From: a virus
Length of the DNA stretch: 46,393 bases
IMG/VR virus record: IMGVR_UViG_3300034682_000402
Coordinates: 1-46,393 of that record
Reading direction: 5' to 3' (one strand)
Part shown: positions 12,693-21,222 of the stretch, piece after piece
Position numbering within the stretch: position 1 is the stretch's first letter
Layout of the letters: every line of letters begins with the position of its first letter
Translations under genes and position numbers: made by a program
Notes under the pieces: model-generated
Databases searched by the model: none
The model's input: the letters and a program-made list of their open reading frames with translations, nothing else
Told to the model about the DNA's origin: nothing

Positions 12693-13229
12693 ATGAAGAT
12701 TGAACTGGAAGAGCGCCCTACACAAGCAGAGTTTGCTAGTCTTATAGGAGTAACTCAGCCCGCGATCAGTGCCATGGTGGCTGATCGCCGCCTGCCGCAG
12801 AACGGCACATGGTTGGAGTTGATTCGCGCCTATGTGGGTCAACTGCGCAAGACCGCAGCCGGTCGGGGCGAAGAGGTGTCAGAGCTGGCGCGCCAAAAGA
12901 CTTTGCTCATCAAGGCCCAGACCGAAGCCCAGGACCTCAAAAACTCCGTCGCCCGGGGCGAGTACGCACCCATCGGCATCCTGGCCGACGTGCTGGCGCT
13001 GGCCAGCTCCGCCATCGTCGATCGGCTGGACCAGCTTGAAGGCCAGTTGCGCAAAGCCTGCCCCGACCTGCCCGAGGACGCCCGCCAGGTGGTGCTGCGC
13101 GTGATTGCCGATGCGCGCAACGAGTGGATCCGCTCCACCTCCAAGCTGGTGGCCGACTCGGTCGAGCGCATGGCCCAGTCTGAGGAAGATGAACACGACG
13201 CACTTGATATCAGCGAGGACGCAGTTTGA
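12693..13229 (+). CDS. terminase small subunit (Nu1-like)
   Basis: A 178-aa protein. The N-terminal HTH (residues about 8-30, PTQAEFASLIGVTQPAISAM) would bind cos DNA. A long helical region (RQKTLLIKAQTEAQDLKNSVARGEYAPI) matches Nu1-family small terminase subunits, which tether the large subunit through the C-terminus. AAGGGGG seven nt upstream supports ATG 12693. It overlaps the TTG start of the large subunit by 4 nt. Confidence 0.85.
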   Translation: MKIELEERPTQAEFASLIGVTQPAISAMVADRRLPQNGTWLELIRAYVGQLRKTAAGRGEEVSELARQKTLLIKAQTEAQDLKNSVARGEYAPIGILADVLALASSAIVDRLDQLEGQLRKACPDLPEDARQVVLRVIADARNEWIRSTSKLVADSVERMAQSEEDEHDALDISEDAV

Positions 13230-15295
13230 CCGTATCGCTCCTCACGGAGGCCGTTGCCGCCATCCAGTCCGCAACCGAGCTCGGCCTCTCCAGCCTGCGC
13301 GCCGAGGTGCCCCAGACCCTCAGCGAATGGGCGGCTGCGCACTTCATCCTGGCGGGCGAATCCAGCCACCAAAAGGGCGGCTGGGTGGGCTGGCCCTTCC
13401 AGCAGGGCATTCTGGATTTCATGAGCGACGACCGCATCGAAGAGCTGGCCGTCAAAAAGTCCAAGCGCGTGGGCTACACCAAGATGATCACCGCCTTCGT
13501 CGCCTACAACATCGCCCACCGCCGCCGCAAACAGGCCCTGTGGCAGCCCACGGATGACGACCGTGACAGCTACGTCAAGAGCGAGATCGAGCCGGTGTTG
13601 GATGGCGTGGCCGCCGTGCAGGCTGCCCGCCGCCGGGGCAAGGGCGTGGAAGACACCATCAAATACAAACCCTTCCGCGACAGCGTGCTGCACCTGCTGG
13701 GTGGCAAGGCCGCCCGGGCCTACCGCCGCATCACCGTGGCCGTCTCCATCCTCGACGAGTGGAGTGCGTTTGACCAAAGCATTGAAAAGTCTGGCGACCC
13801 CGGCAGCCTGGCCAAAGGCCGCCTGGAAGGCGCGCCGTACCCCAAGTTTGTGGGCGGCAGCACCCCCCGCATCAAAGGCCTGTGCCATGTCGAGCGCGCG
13901 TGCGAAGACGCCAACGCCTACGTGCAATATCAGATCGAATGCCCGCGCTGCGGCGCAGAGCACCCGCTGACCTGGGGCGCCAAAGAGCTGCCCTACGGCT
14001 TCAAATGGGTCAAAGGCCAGCCCGATACCGTGCGCCACGTCTGCCCCCACTGCCGCGAAAGCATCACCCAGGGCGACTACCTGCCCGGCGGCTGGCCCCT
14101 GGTGGGCACCTGGGTGTGCCGCAAAACCGGCATGCGCTACGGTGCAGACCGCATCTGGCGCACCGCCACAGGCCAGCCCTGCCGCCCGCCACGCACGCTG
14201 GGCGTACACGTCTGGGCCGCCTACAGCCCGCAGCGCACCTGGGTCAGCATCGTGGATGAGTTTGAAAAAGCCCACCGCGCTCTGCAGGCCGGTGACGTGG
14301 GCCCCATGACCAGTTTCACCAACGAAACGCTGGGTGAGACCTGGGAGGTGAAGGGCGAAAGCACCGACGAACACGTCCTGCAAGCCCGGGCTGAGGAATA
14401 CCCCCTGGGCCGCGTGCCCACCGGCGCGCTGCTGCTGACTGCCGGGGTCGACGTGCAGCGCGACCGCTGGGAAATCGCCATCTGGGGCTGGGCCCGCGGA
14501 CTGGAAAGCTGGGCCATCACCCATCACATCATCCACGGCAACCCCGCCAACGATGCTGATTGGGAGCCCGTTACCCACTACCTGCAACAGCGCTTTGTGC
14601 AGGCCTGGCACGGCGGCAGCCTGGGGCTGTCTGCCATCAGCATCGACTCTTCCGACCAAACCCAGGCCGTCTACAACTGGGTGCGCAGCGTGCAGGGCCA
14701 GCTGCCCGGCCTGCGCGCCATCAAGGGCGACAACAACGACAACCGCAACATCGTCGGCCCCAGCAGCCTGCAAGAAGTCAACTACCGTGGCCGCAAGATT
14801 GCCCGTGGCATCAAGTTGTGGCTGGTGGGCGTGGACAACGCCAAGGATCTGCTGCTGGGCCAGCTGGCCATCACCCAGCACGGCCCCGGCTATGTGCACA
14901 CCAGCCAGGCGCTGCCGCGCGAGTGGTATGAGCAGCTGACCGCCGAGCAGCGCATTCTGGCCAAGGTCAACGGCAAAGACACCTACCGCTGGGTGAAGCG
15001 CCGCCCGCGCAACGAAGTGCTGGACTGCCGCAACTACGCCCTGCACGCCGCCATGGCCCTGGGCATCCACAAATGGCCAGAGGCCCGCTGGCTGCAGCTG
15101 GAGCAGGCCGTGCAACCCCCGCAAGACCTGTTCAGCCCCGCGCCCGCCGCAACGCCTGCGGCACCCAGCATCAGCGCAGAACTGGCCGCAGCCACCACGC
15201 CCCACACAGGCCCCCAGGCCGCTTTCCACACCGCCGCCAGCCCACCGCTCCGCGTGGCTGATGAAGCACTGTTTGCCCCCATCAGCATGTACTGA
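13226..15295 (+). CDS. terminase large subunit (GpA family)
   Basis: A 689-aa DNA-packaging motor. The N-terminal ATPase has a Walker A-like KSKRVGYTKM (78-87, the degenerate form of the GpA family) and Walker B VSILDEW (173-179). Two CxxC pairs (C239/C242 and C273/C276) suggest a zinc-stabilised insertion. A C-terminal cos-cleaving nuclease begins around 405 (TAGVDVQRDRWEIAIWGW). The start is TTG at 13226, overlapping the upstream stop (TTGA), with GAGG seven nt before. An Ala/Pro-rich tail follows residue 635. Confidence 0.95.
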   Translation: MTVSLLTEAVAAIQSATELGLSSLRAEVPQTLSEWAAAHFILAGESSHQKGGWVGWPFQQGILDFMSDDRIEELAVKKSKRVGYTKMITAFVAYNIAHRRRKQALWQPTDDDRDSYVKSEIEPVLDGVAAVQAARRRGKGVEDTIKYKPFRDSVLHLLGGKAARAYRRITVAVSILDEWSAFDQSIEKSGDPGSLAKGRLEGAPYPKFVGGSTPRIKGLCHVERACEDANAYVQYQIECPRCGAEHPLTWGAKELPYGFKWVKGQPDTVRHVCPHCRESITQGDYLPGGWPLVGTWVCRKTGMRYGADRIWRTATGQPCRPPRTLGVHVWAAYSPQRTWVSIVDEFEKAHRALQAGDVGPMTSFTNETLGETWEVKGESTDEHVLQARAEEYPLGRVPTGALLLTAGVDVQRDRWEIAIWGWARGLESWAITHHIIHGNPANDADWEPVTHYLQQRFVQAWHGGSLGLSAISIDSSDQTQAVYNWVRSVQGQLPGLRAIKGDNNDNRNIVGPSSLQEVNYRGRKIARGIKLWLVGVDNAKDLLLGQLAITQHGPGYVHTSQALPREWYEQLTAEQRILAKVNGKDTYRWVKRRPRNEVLDCRNYALHAAMALGIHKWPEARWLQLEQAVQPPQDLFSPAPAATPAAPSISAELAAATTPHTGPQAAFHTAASPPLRVADEALFAPISMY

Positions 15296-15342
15296 TCAAA
15301 CCAAGAAATACAAACAAAAACAGCCTGCAACGCACACCAGAC

Positions 15343-15364
15343 AAGCGCTAACAGCTATTAAAAA
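15343..15364. repeat. dispersed palindromic element, half copy
   Basis: AAGCGCTAACAGCTATTAAAAA matches the right half of the elements at 1691, 22832 and 43342, in the gap between the large terminase and the Mor-like gene. Confidence 0.5.
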
Positions 15365-15373
15365 GATACCACC

Positions 15374-15715
15374 ATGCACCAGCACAACCCAAGCACCACC
15401 CCCTCTGTTGCCAGCACCAGCACGCCCAGCAGCGGCCACAAGCTGGATCCCATCGCCGTGCTGCGCGAAGAACTGGCCGCCGCCGCCATCTGCCATGGCG
15501 TGGAGCGCGTGGATGATTTGACGGAGGAGCTGGTGCGCCGCTATGTGCAGCGGCTGGGTGGGGCGCAGATCTACGTGCCAAGTGCACGTTCGTTAGAAAA
15601 AACCAAGATGGCTGCTGAGATCCGAGAACGATTCACAGGCCGCAATGCGAGGGAGCTGGCCAAGGTGTATGGACTTACCCCAAGGCACATTCGTAGGCTA
15701 TTGATGGCCGAGTGA
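15374..15715 (+). CDS. Mor-family transcription activator
   Basis: A 113-aa protein. Residues about 60-113 match the Mor/C family of phage Mu: GGAQIYVPSARSLEKTKMAAEIRERFTGRNARELAKVYGLTPRHIRRLL, i.e. the beta strand of the dimer head and a C-terminal HTH. An N-terminal Ser/Thr/Pro-rich extension precedes it. Mor activates middle promoters and C late promoters by contacting RNA polymerase. Here the protein may switch on the late head-tail operon. Placing a Mor relative between a lambda-type terminase and portal is uncommon. Confidence 0.85.
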   Translation: MHQHNPSTTPSVASTSTPSSGHKLDPIAVLREELAAAAICHGVERVDDLTEELVRRYVQRLGGAQIYVPSARSLEKTKMAAEIRERFTGRNARELAKVYGLTPRHIRRLLMAE

Positions 15716-15737
15716 GTCCAAAGCCTTTTTGATCAAC

Positions 15738-15771
15738 TTGAAACATCTAGTCACTTATGTATGATCCAAAA
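15738..15771 (+). promoter_or_regulatory. promoter of the MTase-HerA-NurA cassette
   Basis: TTGAAA (15738-15743), 16-nt spacer, TATGAT (15760-15765). Transcription would start at about 15772, the A of the methyltransferase ATG, so the message looks leaderless. No Shine-Dalgarno precedes either candidate ATG. Confidence 0.6.
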
Positions 15772-16680
15772 ATGAGCGGACATGAGGTTTTTGCGCAACC
15801 TTGTGAAAATATTAGAAAGATCAGTTTGGCATCTGAAATAAATAAAACTGATGAAGAGGGACTAATAAAAACCCCGGTTGTCCCCCCCCTGAAATGGGCG
15901 GGAGGGAAAAGATGGTTTGCGGCTAACCACAAATCTTTAATACCTAAAGAATTTAACAAATACATCGAGCCATTTGTAGGTTCGGCTGCATTGTTTTTTG
16001 ATATGCAGCCAAAAGAAGCACTGCTGGCTGATCTGAATCAAGAGCTAATCAATCTTTACACAGTCATTCGTGATAAGCCTAAAGATTTAGCCAAGAAAAT
16101 GCGGCAGCACCAAAGGAATCATAATTTTGATTATTACTACAAAATGCGTGCTATGGATTGTCAAACTGATTTGACAAAAGCTGCACGTACTTTGTATTTG
16201 AATAGGACATGTTGGAATGGCCTGTATCGTGTGAATCTTAAGGGCGAGTTTAATGTGCCCAAAGGTACTAAAGATAAAGTCGTTGTTGATACAGATGATT
16301 TCCCGTTGCTGGCCTCGGTGCTCAAAAATATTGATTTGAAATGTCAAGATTTTGAAATAAGTATTAACTCGGCAAAAAGTGGTGATTTCTTATTTGTAGA
16401 TCCACCTTATACCGTGGCTCATAATAATAACGGATTTGTTAAATACAACCAGAATTTGTTTAGTTGGGATGATCAGATTCGTTTGAGGAATGCAGTTTTA
16501 AAGGCCGCACGTCGTGGTGTACATATTGTGGTCACAAATGCGAATCATCAATCGGTCAAAGACCTGTATGTAGATAAAGCATTCAGTGTACAAGTGGTTG
16601 CCAGGGCTTCAACAATCTCTGGTGCAAGTAAAAGTCGTGGCAAGTTTGAAGAGATAGTAATACAGGCAAATATTTCATAG
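15772..16680 (+). CDS. Dam-like DNA adenine N6-methyltransferase
   Basis: A 302-aa class I DNA adenine methyltransferase of the Dam/DpnM (D12, alpha) type. SAM-binding features are PPLKWAGGKRWF (39-49), FVGSAALFF (68-76) and LLADLNQELINLY (84-96). The catalytic motif is DPPY at 210-213. A target-recognition insert lies between (RTLYLNRTCWNGLYRVN). It would methylate adenine in a short DNA site. I start at 15772 because the in-frame ATG at 15757 lies upstream of the -10 element of the only good promoter. The DNA is much AT-richer than flanking phage genes. It is followed 14 nt later by the HerA gene, suggesting self-DNA marking for a defence module. Confidence 0.92.
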   Translation: MSGHEVFAQPCENIRKISLASEINKTDEEGLIKTPVVPPLKWAGGKRWFAANHKSLIPKEFNKYIEPFVGSAALFFDMQPKEALLADLNQELINLYTVIRDKPKDLAKKMRQHQRNHNFDYYYKMRAMDCQTDLTKAARTLYLNRTCWNGLYRVNLKGEFNVPKGTKDKVVVDTDDFPLLASVLKNIDLKCQDFEISINSAKSGDFLFVDPPYTVAHNNNGFVKYNQNLFSWDDQIRLRNAVLKAARRGVHIVVTNANHQSVKDLYVDKAFSVQVVARASTISGASKSRGKFEEIVIQANIS

Positions 16681-16694
16681 AGGAGTGCGTAGGG

Positions 16695-18758
16695 ATGAAT
16701 GTGTTAAACCGCCTTGCTAATAATGCAGCAACAAATGGCAATCCTATTGATGTATTGCGGCACTTTCTTGATAACGAGCAAAAGCAAGAAGCTGCCCGTA
16801 ATCTCGATCAAATGCGATTTGTTGGCTATGTGATTGAGCTGGGTTATGACACAGCAAAAATCATTACCAATGATCCCTATAAGGTCGCAGTAGGCGGTAT
16901 TCCACGCGGATCATTTTTGATCATGACACCCGCGAAGGAAGACAAGGCGCCACCACATTTCACCTTGCTGCGTGTGAATGGCGTCTCCCCAACGCCTCTC
17001 TCTAGCCAAGTGCAACAGACTTATTTTGAGTTGCAAAAAAAATCCATGCCCGAGCTGGATGTCTGGACGCAAAGCGAACTGCAGTGGGGCGCGCTGGACT
17101 GCGACGTGTTGGGCATGTTCTACGCAGATCCTCAGCAGATGAGTGAGTTGCGCTTTTCTGGCGACGTCAACAACGTGGTCAGCGCGCACCGCTACAAGGT
17201 TTTCTCTCCAAACGATGAACTGCTCAAGTTGATCGTAAATGGCATGGTCAAGAAAGAGCAGCAAGCTGAAATTGGCATATTGCGCACGATGGAGTGCGGG
17301 TTGTTCAGCAATGGCGCAGTTACCAATATCCCTGTCAAGATTTCCATGAAGGATTTCAAGGGCTGCCGCACGGCCATGTTTGGTAAAACTCGCCTGGGTA
17401 AATCAAACGTGGTGAAGCTGCTTGCCACAGCAATGCTTGATGCAACAGCTAATGAACAAGCTGTTGGTCAGTTAATATTTGATGTTAATGGTGAGTATGC
17501 AAATGACAACCACCAAAATCTTTCTGTAAAAACTGCTTATCCAGAAAGATGCGAGGTGTATGCGCTAACAAAGCGTCCTGGCACAGAATCCCGCCAGATG
17601 CGTTTAAATTTCTACGAGCAGACCGAATCTACTATTGATATATTAGGTGAATTTCTTGCGGCGAATAATAGAAATTCTATTTATATGTCTGGTTTTGCTA
17701 GCGTCAAGTTGCCAAGTATTGAGGAGGTTTTGTCTCTTCCACAAAACGAACAAACAAGACCTGTTAGAAAAATTTTATTTCTATGGGCTATTCTGAAAAA
17801 AGCTGGATTTAGTGTAAATGAGAGAAAGCTAAGAGATCTAGGAGTAAAAGTACCAAGATCTGGATTCTTCGATCCGGGGTTTTCGGACAAGCTGCGCCAA
17901 GTAATTTATCCTGATTCCAAAGTTGATGCATCCACAGGTAAGGCGATACTTCCACCTACACCAAATTCGTTGGATACATTGGTCCGTGAACTCGAGCTTG
18001 TAGCAAACTATAAAAGAGAAAATTCCCAGGATAAAATTTTTACAGAGCTGAGTAAATCGTCGGGTAAGCCTCTGTTTGATGCTGAAGACTCCGTTTTGTT
18101 GGATTTTCTATCTCCTGCTTCTGGGCGAGCAGGTCCATCAGTTTTGATGGCGTTCACAGATTTTCATTCACATGATGCAGGTGATTTTATTAATGAGATA
18201 AATGAACTTTTAGATAAGGGGAAGACCGTTATATTGGATTTAGGGAGTGCTTCAGATAAGATTAGGAAGTACTTTTCAGATATGTTATCTAAAGCAGTTT
18301 TCGCAAAACAAGAAGAAAAATTTGTAAACAACGCTTTGGGAAATAAGTTCGTGCAGCTGTATTTTGAAGAAGCGCACAACCTTTTCCCACCAGATGGCAA
18401 GGATCTGACGGGCGTGTACGCCCGCTTTGCCAAGGAGGGGGCCAAGTTCCACATTGGCATGGTTTATTCGACACAGTCGCCATCCACGATCAACAAAGAG
18501 TTGCTAGCCCAGACTGAAAATTTCTTTATTGGTCACCTGTCCAGTCAAGACGAAGCGAAGTCTTTGGCCCGTGTGCAAGTTGCGTTCGCTGGGGTGCAAG
18601 CAGATATCTTGCGTGCCAAGACGCCAGGCTATATGCGCATGCTCACGATGTCGCACCGTTTCGTCGTGCCGTTGCAAGCGAACTTGTTTGAAGATCGTGT
18701 GAAAGGGTTAACACCTGTGGTACTTCCGCCGTTGCCAGCAATTCCAGCTGCAATTTAA
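16695..18758 (+). CDS. HerA-family ATPase/translocase
   Basis: A 687-aa P-loop ATPase of the HerA/FtsK superfamily (DUF87-type). An N-terminal barrel-like region comes first (YVIELGYDTAKIITND...GGIPRGSFLIM, HAS-barrel position, residues about 43-77). Walker A is GKTRLGKS (230-237). LIFDVNGEYAND follows (about 258-270). Walker B is LYFEEAHNLFP near 555-565, and a sensor-like YSTQSPS lies near 595. HerA forms hexameric rings that pump DNA and pair with NurA nucleases, the product of the next gene (10 nt downstream). GAGGAG upstream of the ATG is strong. The central third is visibly AT-richer than both ends. Confidence 0.9.
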   Translation: MNVLNRLANNAATNGNPIDVLRHFLDNEQKQEAARNLDQMRFVGYVIELGYDTAKIITNDPYKVAVGGIPRGSFLIMTPAKEDKAPPHFTLLRVNGVSPTPLSSQVQQTYFELQKKSMPELDVWTQSELQWGALDCDVLGMFYADPQQMSELRFSGDVNNVVSAHRYKVFSPNDELLKLIVNGMVKKEQQAEIGILRTMECGLFSNGAVTNIPVKISMKDFKGCRTAMFGKTRLGKSNVVKLLATAMLDATANEQAVGQLIFDVNGEYANDNHQNLSVKTAYPERCEVYALTKRPGTESRQMRLNFYEQTESTIDILGEFLAANNRNSIYMSGFASVKLPSIEEVLSLPQNEQTRPVRKILFLWAILKKAGFSVNERKLRDLGVKVPRSGFFDPGFSDKLRQVIYPDSKVDASTGKAILPPTPNSLDTLVRELELVANYKRENSQDKIFTELSKSSGKPLFDAEDSVLLDFLSPASGRAGPSVLMAFTDFHSHDAGDFINEINELLDKGKTVILDLGSASDKIRKYFSDMLSKAVFAKQEEKFVNNALGNKFVQLYFEEAHNLFPPDGKDLTGVYARFAKEGAKFHIGMVYSTQSPSTINKELLAQTENFFIGHLSSQDEAKSLARVQVAFAGVQADILRAKTPGYMRMLTMSHRFVVPLQANLFEDRVKGLTPVVLPPLPAIPAAI

Positions 18759-18768
18759 GAGGTAACGC

Positions 18769-20109
18769 ATGCCATACCAATCAGGAACGCGCCTGCCAGG
18801 CGAAACTGCGTCCAAGCTCGGGCACCTTGCGGTCATTGAAAGCCCTTGGGTGCAATCCCTTGTCAAAGACTTTGAGAGTGGCCCGCAGGTCGAGGGTGAC
18901 CCCTCCAAAACCGTCTGGCACAGCTTTGACCCCACAGGGGTAGAGCCGCTCAAAAACATCTGGGTGGTCGATGGCTCTTTTGTTGCTGTCACCACAGAGC
19001 AAAAACCGCCGCGTGAAGTCTCATTCGTCAAGACTGCGCTGCTCATGCTCGATCAAGCCAAGATTGATGCCATCGACAAAGACTTTCCGCACCCGCTGCT
19101 GCTGCGTGATGTGATGAAAGACTCTGGCGTGCAGCACGCCACGGCCTTCCCGCTCAAAAACGTGCGCACCAGCATGGGCAGCAATTACGACGCTGTGCGC
19201 AACATCATTCGCGATTCAATTCGCATTGACCAAGACGGCATTTTTCACGAAACGCAAAAGTGGCTGGCCTACCGCAAGTGGGAGGATGCACCCGGTGCAA
19301 GCTCTCCTGCTTTTCAGTGCCCGCATTGCTTTGAGCAGATCGAACAGGGCCTGCCGCATGATGCAGACCAAGGCCCATGCCCGCATTGCGGTGAAGAAGT
19401 CTTTCTGTCTGACCTGTGGGGCTTTCACATGGAGATGGGCGAAGACAGCGCTGCAGATTCAATTGCGTCGTCTTACATGCTGATCATGGAGCACCTGATG
19501 CTCTTTACCGCTGTGCGCGTTTTCTGGAACCACACAGACCGCTCATTGGTCAGCAACACCCTGTTTATCAAAGATGGCCCGCTGACATTGCGCAGCCAAT
19601 ATTCAAAAATGGTGGACAACATCCGCACATTTTTGGAGTACGCCAAGCAAATTCAACGCCCGGTACACGTGGTTGGGCAGGAAAAAACAGGGTTCTTTGC
19701 AGATCATCTCAGCTCCATCGCACGTTTTGCCAAACCCGAAGAGCGTGGCGATTTGATGAGCTATGCGCCGCTCACCCACTCATACGTGCACCGTGAGGTG
19801 TACCGCTCCCCCAAGGTGCAAAACCCATATGGCTTGAAAACCAATTGGGGCGAAAAACTTTACGTCAAGCTGGACCCTGCCAGTTGGATCGTGCTGAACG
19901 TGCCACCGGGCGCATACAACGCAGATCCAGAGTGGCCAACTCAAACAGACCTGATTGGCCTTGATCGCATCTTGGCGACATTGCCATCACTGGTCAGCCA
20001 TAAATTTGAATGTGCGCTTTATCCGGTGGAGTTGGCGAATGGGATTGCATCGATGTCTAGTTATCCATCGGCATCGATTTTGAAGAATTTTCTTAAAGCG
20101 AATAGTTAA
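18769..20109 (+). CDS. NurA-family nuclease with zinc ribbon
   Basis: A 446-aa RNase H-fold nuclease. NurA hallmarks are WVVDGS (65-70, catalytic Asp68), FIKDGPL (266-272, Asp269), VVGQEKTG (301-308, Lys306) and a C-terminal segment ending in a YPVELANGIA-type helix. NurA acts as a dimeric 5' end nuclease on DNA fed by HerA. Between the first two motifs is an inserted CPHC...CPHCG ribbon (C184, C187, C204, C207), likely zinc-binding, which I do not recall as standard in NurA. The base composition is closer to the phage than that of the next two genes. AGAGG upstream supports the start. Confidence 0.82.
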   Translation: MPYQSGTRLPGETASKLGHLAVIESPWVQSLVKDFESGPQVEGDPSKTVWHSFDPTGVEPLKNIWVVDGSFVAVTTEQKPPREVSFVKTALLMLDQAKIDAIDKDFPHPLLLRDVMKDSGVQHATAFPLKNVRTSMGSNYDAVRNIIRDSIRIDQDGIFHETQKWLAYRKWEDAPGASSPAFQCPHCFEQIEQGLPHDADQGPCPHCGEEVFLSDLWGFHMEMGEDSAADSIASSYMLIMEHLMLFTAVRVFWNHTDRSLVSNTLFIKDGPLTLRSQYSKMVDNIRTFLEYAKQIQRPVHVVGQEKTGFFADHLSSIARFAKPEERGDLMSYAPLTHSYVHREVYRSPKVQNPYGLKTNWGEKLYVKLDPASWIVLNVPPGAYNADPEWPTQTDLIGLDRILATLPSLVSHKFECALYPVELANGIASMSSYPSASILKNFLKANS

Positions 20110-21222
20110 ATGGATGGTGGTGCTCCTGTGGTGATGGAAAATTCTGAAAATTCTAAGTGGTTAGCATCGCTTAGGTATGAATCTATTGTTTTCAGAAACA
20201 ATTTTAGGAAATTTCTTAATAAATGGTGGAATGCAATTTTTATTACATTTTCTTTTGTGGCATTTGCTATTCCGCCTATTTGGTATAGTGCATGGTTTCC
20301 TGATGCACAGCAAGCCTTATATCAGGAAATGCAGAATAATCAAAAAGAGGAAAAAGAAAAAAATAGTATTAAAAAGCCTGGATTTTTTCAAGTTAGCTTT
20401 CATCATATTAATGATTTTTCAGCGCCGCCACCGTGGTTATTGATCTTTACTTTGATTTATATTTTGGCTCAAGTTAAACAATTCAACATTACAGAGGAAA
20501 ATATAAAACTTAAAGCTCAAAATATTGATTTAATAAAAGACAAGTCCTCAGTTGAATCTGATATGGATAAGTTGAATACAGAGTTTGAAGACTACAAAAT
20601 TAAAGCAAGAGAAGAATTAAGTGATGAAAAGTTAGAGCACTATGATACAAGAAAACATTATTCATATTCTGTAAAACAAGAGTTGCAAAATTTCTTCACG
20701 CAAAATAAGTGGTTTGATGAGAATTATTGTAGATTTAGTTTGTATACATTTGATAAAAATTTCTCTTCAGCAAATCTAATTCATCGGTATTGCATAATTT
20801 CAAGATTCGAAAAAGCAGGTAGACTGTCCATTTCTGCCAAAGACGGTGTAATTGCTGCTGCATTGAATAATGGTGATTCTGTTTGGGTTAAAGTCATAAA
20901 GCATTCAAAAAAAGATAATAAAAAATATGAAGCAGCAATCAGAAAATGTCTTTCTGAAAATTATGGTGTAACGGTTTCTGATGAAACATTTAAAAATGTA
21001 AGGATGAAGCCTTCTGTTTATTATTGTCGATCAATTAGGCGGCAGAATGGGCTTGATTTAGGTAAGTTTGCTGTTTTTGTAATAGAAAGTGAAAATCCAG
21101 AAGCATTTACGGAAGAAATGCTAAATCAAGTTTTTAGCCAGAAAATGATTCAAATTCACAGAATGGTTGATCACTTGTCTAGGCTTGAAGCAGTCATGAA
21201 TCCAACTAAGGAGGCAGCATGA
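20110..21222 (+). CDS. two-TM coiled-coil membrane protein, candidate toxin/effector
   Basis: A 370-aa protein. Membrane helices are at about 41-61 (NAIFITFSFVAFAIPPIWYSA) and 108-122 (PWLLIFTLIYILAQV). A charged coiled coil spans about 125-175. The C-terminal domain (about 185-360) includes DGVIAAALNNGDSVWVKVI, reminiscent of a GAF-type ligand domain. It starts directly after the NurA stop (TAA-ATG), with no strong ribosome-binding site, and overlaps the Panacea gene by 4 nt. Very AT-rich. Pairing with a Panacea protein suggests a membrane-acting toxin. The alternative is a membrane sensor for the HerA-NurA complex. Confidence 0.75.
   Translation: MDGGAPVVMENSENSKWLASLRYESIVFRNNFRKFLNKWWNAIFITFSFVAFAIPPIWYSAWFPDAQQALYQEMQNNQKEEKEKNSIKKPGFFQVSFHHINDFSAPPPWLLIFTLIYILAQVKQFNITEENIKLKAQNIDLIKDKSSVESDMDKLNTEFEDYKIKAREELSDEKLEHYDTRKHYSYSVKQELQNFFTQNKWFDENYCRFSLYTFDKNFSSANLIHRYCIISRFEKAGRLSISAKDGVIAAALNNGDSVWVKVIKHSKKDNKKYEAAIRKCLSENYGVTVSDETFKNVRMKPSVYYCRSIRRQNGLDLGKFAVFVIESENPEAFTEEMLNQVFSQKMIQIHRMVDHLSRLEAVMNPTKEAA

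Noticed and set aside
12839-15229. 796-aa minus-strand frame across the terminase genes
   Set aside because: Antisense shadow of the GpA and Nu1 genes; Gly/Ala/Val/His-rich with no motifs or start signal.
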